From contig MU271145.1 of assembly GCA_021432605.1 (NCBI GenBank), forward strand, positions 1,302,001 to 1,366,000: a stretch of 64,000 nt of DNA. Reading direction: 5' to 3'. The notes beneath the pieces were generated by a model. That model was given only the letters and a program-made list of their open reading frames with translations. It did not search any database and was not told the origin of the DNA. Both the position numbers and the translations under genes were made by a program. The stretch is from Coniochaeta sp. PMI_546 (lineage: Eukaryota > Ascomycota > Sordariomycetes > Coniochaetales > Coniochaetaceae). Positions 22,129 to 31,928 of this stretch are shown one piece after another (position 1 is the stretch's first letter; every line of letters starts with the position of its first letter).

Positions 22129-22911
22129 GAGCCGAACCATCATGGATTGAGAACCTCGAAGCGACAGGGGTTGATATTCGCCCCGGAGGAGCCCGATCAA
22201 GAATCACGACAGCTCGCTCACCAAACGCATGTTGATGCATGGCTCACCCAACAAGACGCCACGCTGGAAAAGCTCCCTCCGGAAGTGACCACCCCGGAAT
22301 CCGCTCATTTTACCACACACAACCTCACTTCTGACCTTCCTCGCCTCACTTTGAATAATGGCGCTTTGGAGAACTCTACTTCGGGAAAGCTGACCTCGGA
22401 TAGCTCCTCTCCAGCCTTTTCCCGTGTCTCTCCAGAGAGGCTGACATCGCGGAAAGTCATCCAGAGAGCTCAGCTCCTTCCGAAAACCTACATTTCGGAA
22501 CGTCAGCTTCTCAGTCCCACAAGGCATCGACCAAAATCTCCTCAGCCTAGCCCCAAAACGCCAATCTCCAGCGATTCAACCCCGGAACTTCCTCTACTCA
22601 GTGCCAAGACCTACGCTCCGAAGCCTCCTTTGCGAAGCCCAAAAAATGGTTCTTCTAAATGCCATCGAAATGATACCCCGACAACGCTGAATTTGAGAGT
22701 CGTCACTCCCGAACCAGTTCTTCTTAGTCCAGAAAAGTACACTCCAGAGCCTCGTCGTGTCGCTACAGAACACAGTGGCCCCGGTCTGGAATCTCGTAAT
22801 ATCACCTCCGAACCTCATCTCCCCACCAGCGAGGGGTCAACCCCGGAGAAGTACCCCTCCACAACATATTGGGAGACATCGCCTGACCGGCCCCCAAGGC
22901 GCCCGTCTTGA
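22129..22911 (+). other. 260-codon in-frame open extension after the STE50 stop, no ATG
   Basis: From the codon after the STE50 TAG (22126-22128) the same frame runs open to a TGA at 22909-22911. It contains no ATG, so it cannot be a simple independent gene in this frame. The encoded sequence is Ser/Thr/Pro/Glu-rich with a degenerate repeated pattern: phrases such as LLPKTY, LLSAKTY, LLSPEKY, and TPE or SPE units about every 10-12 residues. No antisense gene explains the openness. Options are UAG editing or readthrough giving a Pro-directed-kinase-site-rich tail, an alternative last exon, or a low-stop-density repeat in the 3' untranslated region. Confidence 0.45.
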
Positions 22912-24287
22912 GGGGCCCAGAGCGTAGAGAAAGAATTCTTGCATAGCGCAATGGCGGCTTTTTTTTTTGTGGAGGGGTGGAATCTTGCACCTTGATCGTG
23001 ACAACCGGGGCAGGCAGCGTGGCTACGCAGTGCGGAGTGTTTAATGAACGTGCTTACACTGGATGTGAGCTGCCGGCACATTGCACCAAGGGAATGGAGG
23101 AATTCTTGTTACGAAGCATTTTTATTGTGATTCACTTTTGACAGATTTCTGTTCGTTTGCCTCCAGGCTTTTGCCTGGATCCGTGGTAGTGGTTAGGAAG
23201 TATGTCTCTTGACAATACTATGTGAAATTGACTACGTCTGGTGCTGACCTACAGTGGAGAGTGTTGGAGTACTGATATTCGGGGGGTTTGGGAAGAACAT
23301 CACTCGGGTCTCTGTACCTTGACCAGGTCTGCCTGTATGCCCCTATAGAGGGATGGTCAAGGTATGGCGTACCAGTTAGCGTTGCAGCAGGGTATGGTGA
23401 ATAGCACCTAGCGAATAGATCCATCACATTCTGGTGGAATCGTCGAGCCTGCAGCAATAAATTGGTGAAGAGTTCCTCGTACCAAGGCTTTCTAGTCCGT
23501 TGTGTTGGTAGACACTCTGGATATGCAATTAAAATACTGACAATTACCTCCCCTGCATTCTGGCTCGAAATGCAAGACCATCCCTTACTGAACCCCTCTC
23601 AGACCTGTTACAGACAGAGACCCGGTAGACCCGGGTTTGGAGGAGTCACTGGAGTCGTAGCTCGATGGCCTGTTTTTAAGAATGGCACTGCTCGAACGAA
23701 CAGATGGTCATAGCGGACAGGGGGATCGCCTCACATCCTTCCGGGTCCGTTTCGTCTCATGCGGATTACATCCCGTCCCGCCCCGTCTCAGTGACCTGGT
23801 GGAAGACTCTAAGATCTGATGGTGGCGAAGAAACTTCTATGACAAGGGCCGGGTGAGTAGTAGCAGAGCGATGGGAAAGACACTAGAGGCCTTGAGACTC
23901 TTGAAAATCATTTGTATTTGGCGTACACTGCTGTTGCTTTCAGGAGTGACGGGGTCGTTTTGAACGGACGGTTAATTCCTCCCTTCGTAGGTTTGACGGC
24001 CGATATGTAGTTGTCTAGCTCCTTGAAAGTCTTTGCCGTCACGCTCGGTAATGATCACAAATGCCCCTCCTGTGCTCGACTTTCCAAACATTGACCAGAA
24101 CCTTGCCGTGAGAATCAACATAAAGAACCGTTGGGCGCTAGAACAGACGACCTCAGCCAAATTGCGCCCCAGTACCAGCGCGATATTAGCTTCGAAGACA
24201 GAGCGACGAGAACTTCATCCTGGCCGAATCCCTCACTTTCGCATATTCTCACAGCTGTACACATTTCCCACCACCTCAACTCATCCT
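22912..24287. other. Convergent intergenic region STE50 / DUF4211 gene
   Basis: These 1.4 kb lie between the tail ends of two converging genes. They include a T run at 22961-22970 and a GTCCCGCCCCGTC stretch near 23771. No gene, RNA or repeat is recognised. Confidence 0.55.
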
Positions 24288-26656
24288 TCAACGCCCCCAC
24301 CGACCGCCTCCCCTGCCAGTTGTACTCTTGTTCCTAGCCTCATCCAGCACACCCTTGAAGTCGCGGTACAGACTATCAATGACCCGCTGCCCATCCCACT
24401 TAGCGATAATGGCATCGACTATCTTATTCTTCTGCTTCCGCTTCATCTTCGTCCTAGCTGCGATCTGGGTGGGAGTCATGTACCCGTCGTTCTCGAGCCT
24501 ATCGCTCACCCAATCCAAGAGGTTGTGCTTCCAGTGGATGAGCGTGTGGGCGGTCTCGGCATTGCTCTTACAGACAGATCCGACGGACCACTGTCTCGAC
24601 TCAGATGGGAGCTCGTTCCCGTCTTCGTCTCTGTCCTTTTTCGGCGTCTGCGTAGCTGTGTCCTCCGGCTCAGTGTCATCATCGTCTGACTCGGAGGACT
24701 CTTCCGACGGTTCGTCCTCTTCATCGGATTCGACATCCTCGAGAAAGTGCGTGTCGCTGTTGTTCTTACGGTAGTATGCCGCTCCTGCAAACATTATAGT
24801 CCACGTAGCGGGATGGCCAGAACGTCCACATGCCTCACAAGTGCCAAAGAGCCGGTCCAGGTCGCCGCGCGGGAGCTCGACCGACACAAACTTCGGTCGA
24901 GCGTTCAGTGCCCTGCGAAAGTCCGGCTTCCAGGCTGACGAAGCAAACTTGGAGCTCGCTAGAGCCTGGACTTCGTCATCTAGCTTTTTCCATCCCAATA
25001 AGTAGAGCTCGTTTTGCTTCTCGTCGAAGTTGGGCTCGAACTTGAACCGGACGAGCCACTCAACCACGTCGTGGAAGTGTTCCTTGAGTGGTTTGCGTGA
25101 ATGACGCGTGAACTCTAGAGGTATTTCGAGGAGGTCGGCAGGAACACCTAGCGTTTCGTCGTCGTCCTTCTCGATGAAGTCGTTCATCTCCTCGTCGACT
25201 TCCTCATCGTCGCTGGCACCGGCAGCGCTCTTCCGCCCCTCTGGATCCTTGTTTCTCCTCCCTTTCTTCTTCTTACTCTTCGTTAACGGCTCCGGCTGGA
25301 GGACCCCCTCATCATCATCCTCGAACTCTTCAAGAGCTACATGATCCGAATCCGTATCGTACAGAGCATGATGTTCTTCTTCTTCGTCCTCAGATGTCTC
25401 GATATCATCTAGCGTAATATCTTCACCAGCACGGCGTCGGCGCAACAACTCACGTTGCTTGTCCTTCTCCTTGCGATGGTTGTTTTTCGAGTGCCGCTTG
25501 CTAGGGCTTGATCTCGGCGGTGGGGAGGAGCTTAGTCCTGCGCCATTTTTCCTGGCAAGGCGTCGCCGCTTGATTGAAGGGATGACTACATCTTCATCCT
25601 GCTCATCGTCGTCATCTTCTGAGCGTGCACGCTTAGTCCGCTTGGCAGAATTCCGCCGCTTCGATGCCAATGACGTGATCGTTGGCAGATCGTCCTCCTC
25701 GTCCTCGTCCTCGTCCATGTCATCTGCCGGAGCAGGGCGCTTACTGGGCTTTGTGAAAGCCGGCCGAGACACACTGGGCGCCGCTACGGGCGTGTCGTCG
25801 CTATCGTCGTCGCTAACATCATTTGAGGCTGTATATTTAGTCGCTTTCCGAAGCGTTCGACGGCTAGACACTGTTGGAGTAGCGACTGGCAGGTCATCGC
25901 TACTACTATTTCCATCATCAATCACAACAGCCGAACGCGGGGATGATCCTAGGCTCAGACGAGTCTGTTTCTTCTCGCTGGCCCTACCGGGCGTCACTCG
26001 CTTTGGCGGAGTTGCCTTCGCCCTGTGCCTCTCGTCTTCTTCATCGTCCAGGCTGCTAGCTTCGTCCGCCGATGATGAGCTATCGGCGAGGCTGAACTTC
26101 TTCCTGCTACTTGAGGGAGGCATAAAGGACGACGACGGCGGCGGCGGAGCTCGAGACGTCGGACTGTCACGGTCATTGGCCGAGTATAACCATGACTGCC
26201 GACCGTCCCCCGACGTCTCGGCAGGTTTCTTTGGGGTTGTGTCCGATGATGACTTGGGAGCCCGTAGTTTGGGAGCCTTGGCCTTTAACTTTGGCCGACC
26301 TGAAGTTGTGTTAGTATATAAGTCGGTATGTCCACATGAAAGCTACGGCCAAGATCTAGTTCGGACGAAGGCGTGCATCGCATGCCGGACTTCACAGCCC
26401 GGCTGGTCTGGGTTCGAGGTTTTCAGTGAGCGGGGTCGTCCTCGCCATTGAAAAGAAGGCATTGTGGGAAGATGACTGAGGGGAGGATCAGAGAAATGGC
26501 AAGTCATGTGTGAGACAATTTGTAGATTTCGAGCCCGCAGCAATGAGCATCTGTTTGATAAGGTGTACGAAGAGCGTCTCAAACATCGTTGTAAAGAGGA
26601 GAACAATAACACATACCTAAAGTAGCCTCTATTGTTTGCTGCTTCTTTTTTGCCAT
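24288..26656 (-). CDS. DUF4211-domain protein
   Basis: Two exons fit: a 40-nt first exon, 26656-26617 (MAKKKQQTIEATL plus one base), and 26299-24288, giving 683 residues. The 317-nt intron is long for this genome but has donor GTATGT, branch ACTAAC and acceptor TTCAG. The first junction yields GRPKLKAKAPKLRAPK, so the upstream exon is well supported even though an internal ATG at 26123 also starts an open frame. The first 350 residues are acidic/basic and disordered, with many DDD/EEE and KRK/KKKK runs. The DUF4211 domain covers about residues 390-560: it begins IPLEFTRHSRKPLKEHF, has CEACGRSGHPATW as a likely zinc-binding pair, and is followed by a downstream Cys/His. QQTIEATL resembles a PCNA-interaction box but lacks the aromatic pair. 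Nuclear localisation is likely; molecular function is unknown. Confidence 0.88.
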
Positions 26657-26684
26657 TTTTGTTGCTAGTGACCTCACTCCAAAT

Positions 26685-26733
26685 CTGGCGATGCCGATTA
26701 AGGTAGCTGGCGATGCCGATTAAGGTAGCTGGC
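26685..26733. repeat. 22-bp tandem duplication upstream of the DUF4211 gene
   Basis: Two identical 22-bp units (beginning CTGGCGATGCCGATTAAGG) stand head to tail with a 5-bp partial third unit. The array starts 29 bp upstream of the DUF4211 start codon, so it sits in the 5' leader or core promoter. Confidence 0.95.
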
Positions 26734-26784
26734 AAACAGTCTGAGAGAGGTATGCACAGAAGCGATATGTGTATGTTTGACAAT

Positions 26785-26832
26785 CACTGTAATAAACACT
26801 GTAATAAACGGTGTGATATACGGTTTGATAAA
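26785..26832. repeat. 12-bp tandem repeat, four units
   Basis: Two perfect units of CACTGTAATAAA are followed by two diverged units, CGGTGTGATATA and CGGTTTGATAAA. The array lies about 130-180 bp upstream of the DUF4211 start codon. Confidence 0.85.
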
Positions 26833-27742
26833 CAGTCAAAACCAAATTGTACCGATCCAGGAGTGAAGCGCAACAGTTACCTGAGGTAAAGGTACGGCGT
26901 TCAAGAAGAACTCTTGCCTAATAGTCGCGTAATTCTCGAACAAGACGCGACGAACAATTTAAATCCCGGCCCGCGTGGCAGGTGGGGCAAGAAATTTGGG
27001 CAACGACGGAAGGCAACAACAGCGGTACGGGGTACAAAGTAGCTGTATTATCAAGCATGGTCAGAGTTACTGAGCTGTCACTGGCGGCCTTATATCCGCA
27101 GCAGATGGATAGAAGAAAGGATTCGATTTTTGCTGTACATCTTCTTCACAGACAGACTGAGCGGAGCATACTGGGTATTTTCAAGTCCATTATAGAGGGC
27201 TAAACCCCCCCTCGTCACAGAAGCGGCAACGGCAGCACCGTCGATGACTCAGGCAGGCCGAAAACAAAATAACAACATAGACGCAAGATATTATCGACTT
27301 CAAGCACATGCAGGTTTCTAGTCCCTGTTATGATTCTATCTGCTAAACCCATGCTTTGGGACAAGTCGATGAGCGAGTGAACCTCCCGTCCCAAACTCCG
27401 ATGCTATGAAATGATTATATGAAGCAGCCAATGTCAACGACAGAGACGCGGACGACTTGTCACGGTGTTCCTTCCAGGTTTCCAGCTCATCATCATGAGT
27501 TTCCTCCACTAAGTCATACATTATTGGAATAACAACCGTGGCCGCCCGTTGGTCTCTGCCCTTGAACACCAACCTAGAGAAATGAATAGAACCACACAGC
27601 GCCCCAGGCCGGCCGGCCTGGCTGGTACATGCAACAAAGGTGCCCTTCCCAGTCTTCGATACAAAACCCGGTTTCCACACAGTACGCCAGTTCAGCCAAA
27701 TCGTCTACACCGCGGTCGAACAACGGTAAGAGGCCGCATGTT

Positions 27743-29740
27743 CTACCGCAACCGCTGCTTCGTGTCCTCCTCGCCTCGCGCAAGGACGTCCGCCAGCTTC
27801 CACCTAGGGGGCTTGATCACGCCATCAAGACCGTTTGCTTTGCGCCACTCGGCCTCTGTCTCGGGTGTAACACCCTCGGGCAACGGCTCGGCACCCCCGG
27901 CAAGACCAGTAGAGTACTTGAGCTGCAGAATGTCGCCGACTTCATCACATGCTGCGAGAAGGCGGTCCATGTCCTCCTTGTTGTGAGCAGCAGAGACGCA
28001 GAAACGCGCGCGAGCGCTAATGAGGGGCGTAGCGGGATATCCGACGACAACAACGGAGATGTTCCGCTTCAGCATCTCGTGACTGAAGGCAGGCAGTTTG
28101 GCGGGGTGGTAGAGCACCACAGGGATAATAGGCGAGTCATCGTGACCGTAGACAATGAAGCCAAGACGCTTCAGTCCAAGACGGAGGTAGCGGGAGTTGA
28201 AAGCAATCCTCTGCAAACGCTCCTCGCCCTGGCCCGGAATCAGCTGGCCATCAATAATCCTGAGCGATGCGAGAATCTGCATCAGCACTGCGGGCGTCGG
28301 CGATTCTCCAAGCATGGTTGCAGCGTTAGTCGTCCTGAGCTTGTCGATAATGTGCTTCTCAGCAGCGATGTAACCACCGTTTGCACCGAATGACTTGGTA
28401 AAGGTTCCCATGAGGATATCGATCTCAGACGGATCAACGCCAAAGTAGTCGCAGACACCACGGCCCCTGGGACCCAGAGCACCAATGCTGTGCGCCTCAT
28501 CGACGAAGAGATTGAACTTGTACTTCTTCTTCAGCTCCAAGATACGAGGCAAGTCGCACATGGTTCCCTCCATCGAGTAGAGACCTTCGACGACGACGAG
28601 GATCTTCTTCCAAGGCCTGTGGGTGCGCGGCTGACCCTGAGAAATAGCAACACGCAGCTTCTTCTCAAGGTCCACCATATCGTTGTGCTTGAAAGACTGA
28701 ATCATGGCACCTGAGAGACGAGCGCCGAAACGGATGGAGGCATGGTTCAGCTCGTCGGAAATGATCAAGCAACCTTTGGAGACGAGTGCCGGGAAGGAGC
28801 TGGCGTTGGTGACGAATCCCATGGAGAAAACCATGGCAGCAGGCTTGCCGACGAAATTGGCCGTCTCTTGCTCAACTTGGAGGGTGAGGTCAGAAGTGCC
28901 AGAGTCGGCTCTCGGGCTGGCGGAACTGAGACCGTATCTGCGAACGCATGTCTCCACGGCATCGGCGCAAGGACCTTCGGACTGAGCAAAACCGAGGTAG
29001 TTGTAGGAACTCATGTTCAAAGTCTCGGTATAAGTACCGGTGAATTCGTACGAACGGTTGTAGTCGGTCGACTTGCGATCGATGAGCGTAATAAAACGAC
29101 CGGGGACACCCGTGGTCGGCCTCGCGAAGCAATCGTCGAGGCGCATCTTCAGGCGCCGCACGTAGAAGTTGTCGAAATCGTCGTTGAGAGGAGCATATCC
29201 GTTATGGGCCTTGAGGCTCGCATAGTGCTTCTTGTTGCCAAATCTCTTGCCAAAATAGTCGCGAGTATGCCCCAAGGCAATAAGGATGAGGTAGCTGATA
29301 TAGGTGGTGAGGATGAAGTAATAAGGAGGTTCGTCGATGACGGGGGGAGGCAGCTTTTCGCCATGGCTCTTGCTCACGTATCTGTGATTAGGGCTGCTGA
29401 TAGGGCCGAACTGAGCGTCGATACGCCGTTGTTTCTCGGACTCGGCCTCTGTTGGAGGTTTGAAAAGTGTGGTAGGAGACTCGTCGGTATTGGGCTCACC
29501 CGCGGTAGCTGTTGACAGAGAGATAGAAGGCAGGGACATGGTCGGTGACGGCATGTGCGGTGAGGCATGCATGGCTAGGAGTGACTGCTGGGCCGAGAGA
29601 TGATCCTTGTTTTTGGGAGACGAGGAGAAGAAGTGCGTCAGCCGATTGCCCTTGGACTGGGACAACCGTCGCTCTCCCGTCCTCTCGGATTGCGGCATAT
29701 TGGCGGAGTTGGTAAATGGATTCGAAAGCTTCCGAGGCAT
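27743..29740 (-). CDS. LCB2: Serine palmitoyltransferase catalytic subunit 2
   Basis: LCB2 is the PLP-binding subunit of the ER enzyme that condenses serine with palmitoyl-CoA, the first step of sphingolipid synthesis, working as a heterodimer with LCB1. It is a single exon of 665 residues starting MPRKLSNPF at 29740; the frame extends further upstream but has no earlier ATG. A disordered N-terminus is followed by a membrane segment at about residues 139-158 (YYFILTTYISYLILIALG). The aminotransferase fold shows MSSYNYLGFA, SDELNHASIRFG, FVDEAHSIGALG and the PLP lysine motif GTFTKSFGANGG (Lys about 449). Length and motifs match fungal Lcb2. The stop is TAG, with a further stop 18 codons on. 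Confidence 0.97.
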   Translation of the reverse strand: MPRKLSNPFTNSANMPQSERTGERRLSQSKGNRLTHFFSSSPKNKDHLSAQQSLLAMHASPHMPSPTMSLPSISLSTATAGEPNTDESPTTLFKPPTEAESEKQRRIDAQFGPISSPNHRYVSKSHGEKLPPPVIDEPPYYFILTTYISYLILIALGHTRDYFGKRFGNKKHYASLKAHNGYAPLNDDFDNFYVRRLKMRLDDCFARPTTGVPGRFITLIDRKSTDYNRSYEFTGTYTETLNMSSYNYLGFAQSEGPCADAVETCVRRYGLSSASPRADSGTSDLTLQVEQETANFVGKPAAMVFSMGFVTNASSFPALVSKGCLIISDELNHASIRFGARLSGAMIQSFKHNDMVDLEKKLRVAISQGQPRTHRPWKKILVVVEGLYSMEGTMCDLPRILELKKKYKFNLFVDEAHSIGALGPRGRGVCDYFGVDPSEIDILMGTFTKSFGANGGYIAAEKHIIDKLRTTNAATMLGESPTPAVLMQILASLRIIDGQLIPGQGEERLQRIAFNSRYLRLGLKRLGFIVYGHDDSPIIPVVLYHPAKLPAFSHEMLKRNISVVVVGYPATPLISARARFCVSAAHNKEDMDRLLAACDEVGDILQLKYSTGLAGGAEPLPEGVTPETEAEWRKANGLDGVIKPPRWKLADVLARGEEDTKQRLR

Positions 29741-31928
29741 CTCGACAACAAGGAGGATGGGCGAAGTGTTGGTAAGAGTTGACCGAACCACAGAAGCACA
29801 GAAAACCCAGTAGGAACGCGCACGCTAGCAATTGACACACTGCTAATTGATTAGCTTCGCGTTGATGTTACTGTTAACCGCATCAAGTGTAAGGAGGTTC
29901 CAGACGGAATTGTGCACATCTGAAGAAACTTGGGCATGCACGACATGTTTTACAGACGGCACAGCCATGGCTGAGACGTAGCACACTGCGGCGCACGGGA
30001 TGTCGAGGGAAGTGTATTGTAAACTTACAAGTCAACCAGCTACCAAATGCCCGATCAAAGTAACCGAAAAGGTCTACCACGACACCGTGCAAACTGCTGC
30101 GACTTGGAATTGACAAATATCGCCTGTCGTGCGTTGGAAAGCTGAATGCAGTTGTCGAAGGTTCGGGTGGGCGAATAAGGAGCTGGAGCTGTGTGTGCGT
30201 TGGATCTGCAAGGGGCAACTCTGCAGAGTCGGAAGAAGCAACCAGGACCAAGACCGCGCTACGAGTCAAGAACAGCAGGCGTGATTGTCGACGAGGTGCT
30301 GCGAATTAGATTCTCTCCGCCCTCAAATCCGCTCCGAATTTGAATGTAAAGGAAAGTAGAACGGCAGGGCCGGAGGAGGGAATTTGGAGGCAGAGAGGCA
30401 GACAACGGGGTGAGAGGGAGGAAGACGGGAAAGGGGAGGCCAACGACAGAGATTTGTATGAACCCGCGAGTGCGAGGATCTGCTGTGCGCTTTGCTCACT
30501 GAATTGAAGGGGCGAACGAAATTGAGGATCGATCATGACCGCGTTCGGTTGCGACTAGCTACAGCCAGTTTAGTAGCCCTCGACTGTGTGAAGTTCATGG
30601 ATTATCAGACCACTTAACCAGTGTCCATAGCATTATTTCTGGGGCTAAACACGCACACAGCCCATCGTAGCCCATGCCTAGGTACCTTACCTTATTGCTG
30701 ACTGGAACTGCCACCAACTGCCACATCCCCCTGCTTCCGAGCTGTCCGGCCGTTTCTGCCTATGCCCAAACCGGCCTGGTCGCTGACAAAAATTTCTCCT
30801 TTGCCGGCAAATAAGACGGTCATTTCAGACTCCCCGGCATCGAGGTTGCACCTGCTGCAGCCCGATAAGCCTCGATCAGATCATGAGTTTGCTTTGACGA
30901 TATGACAAGACTGCTTCGGCAGCTGTCGCTCAATATCGAGGCCGATTGCGTGAGGCATGGTGGTCGGTTGGTCACGATGCCCCAACGCCGCGACGCTGCA
31001 GCTTCTTAGCATGTCAGCTGTGAGCCTTTTATCCAATGCCTTATCTGAGGTGTCACAGAGCGGTAACTTTCCGGGACAGCCATGTCGATGCCAGCGTCCC
31101 GATCACTTAGGATTCAGGAGCCCCTGGGAGCTCTCGAATTCTACCGTGACAGTGTCTGGGAACGATGGAGCCGGACTTCGGGGTCTTTCGACCACGCGAA
31201 AACCACAACGTCACGACTCTGCCCAGCTCCATACAACTAACTTTACTAGCCCGCGTTGGTAGAAATATGAGGAATGTGACAACATTGTTTCCCCAGAAAT
31301 CATGATTCTAACATGACGAGCTACACTGAAGGGACTGGAGGCTGGGAGATCCAAAGCTCCGGGACCCTCGGCGACTGTGCATTAGCCTACTTTGACAACC
31401 AGCTTACTACATATCCCGATCCCAAACATCTGGAAATCAGATCGAGGATCAGTTTACGATTGCTGCTGTTCGGTATACGTACTGCTCGGCGGCGAGCAGT
31501 GTCCTGCGATGACCGCATCAACCTCGCAGTCGCTTGTGGCCATGTTCGAAAGATGAAGCACGCATCCGAGTCCCGCTAGCGACTTGCTGAACTGAGCCCA
31601 CAAAAAAGGATCCTCAAAGATTTAAGGATCGTTCCACCTCGACGGGTACCTGCCTTAATGTCCCGTGACAGCGGAACCTGCCCGGCTCAACAAGCCTCAT
31701 CAGTGATTCCCCAACGGACATGTTTCTTGTGGCTTGACGGTCTCCGCAAGCCTCCGCCTCCGGACACCGGCTTGCCTCGGGATAAACGTGACTTTGCCCC
31801 TTGATCGAAACCAATTCACTCATTCAATGTTCCGCAAGTCATAAAACTCTATTGTCCCGATAGATTGGGCCATTCCCTATGTTTCTCTCTCAAGCTTCTG
31901 GGTCTATCAGCACATCAACAGACAAGCA
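29741..31928. promoter_or_regulatory. 2.2-kb divergent region LCB2 / acetoacetyl-CoA synthetase
   Basis: This stretch carries the promoters of two divergent lipid-related genes. A GGTACCTTACCTT motif lies at 30681-30693. The right half contains short open frames without family resemblance. No third gene is recognised. Confidence 0.5.

Larger units (their letters stand above)
26657..27742. other. Intergenic region upstream of the DUF4211 gene
   Basis: The stretch runs between the DUF4211 start and the LCB2 stop. It contains two small tandem repeats in the presumed leader or promoter (listed separately) and a GGTACC-like motif at about 26877-26896. No gene is recognised. Confidence 0.55.

Noticed and set aside
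25459-26451. 330-codon plus-strand open frame, Ser-rich
   Set aside because: It is antisense to the acidic, low-complexity DUF4211 coding region; Ser runs are the complement of Asp/Glu runs.
28742-29515. 257-codon plus-strand open frame
   Set aside because: It is antisense to LCB2, whose catalytic motifs are unmistakable.
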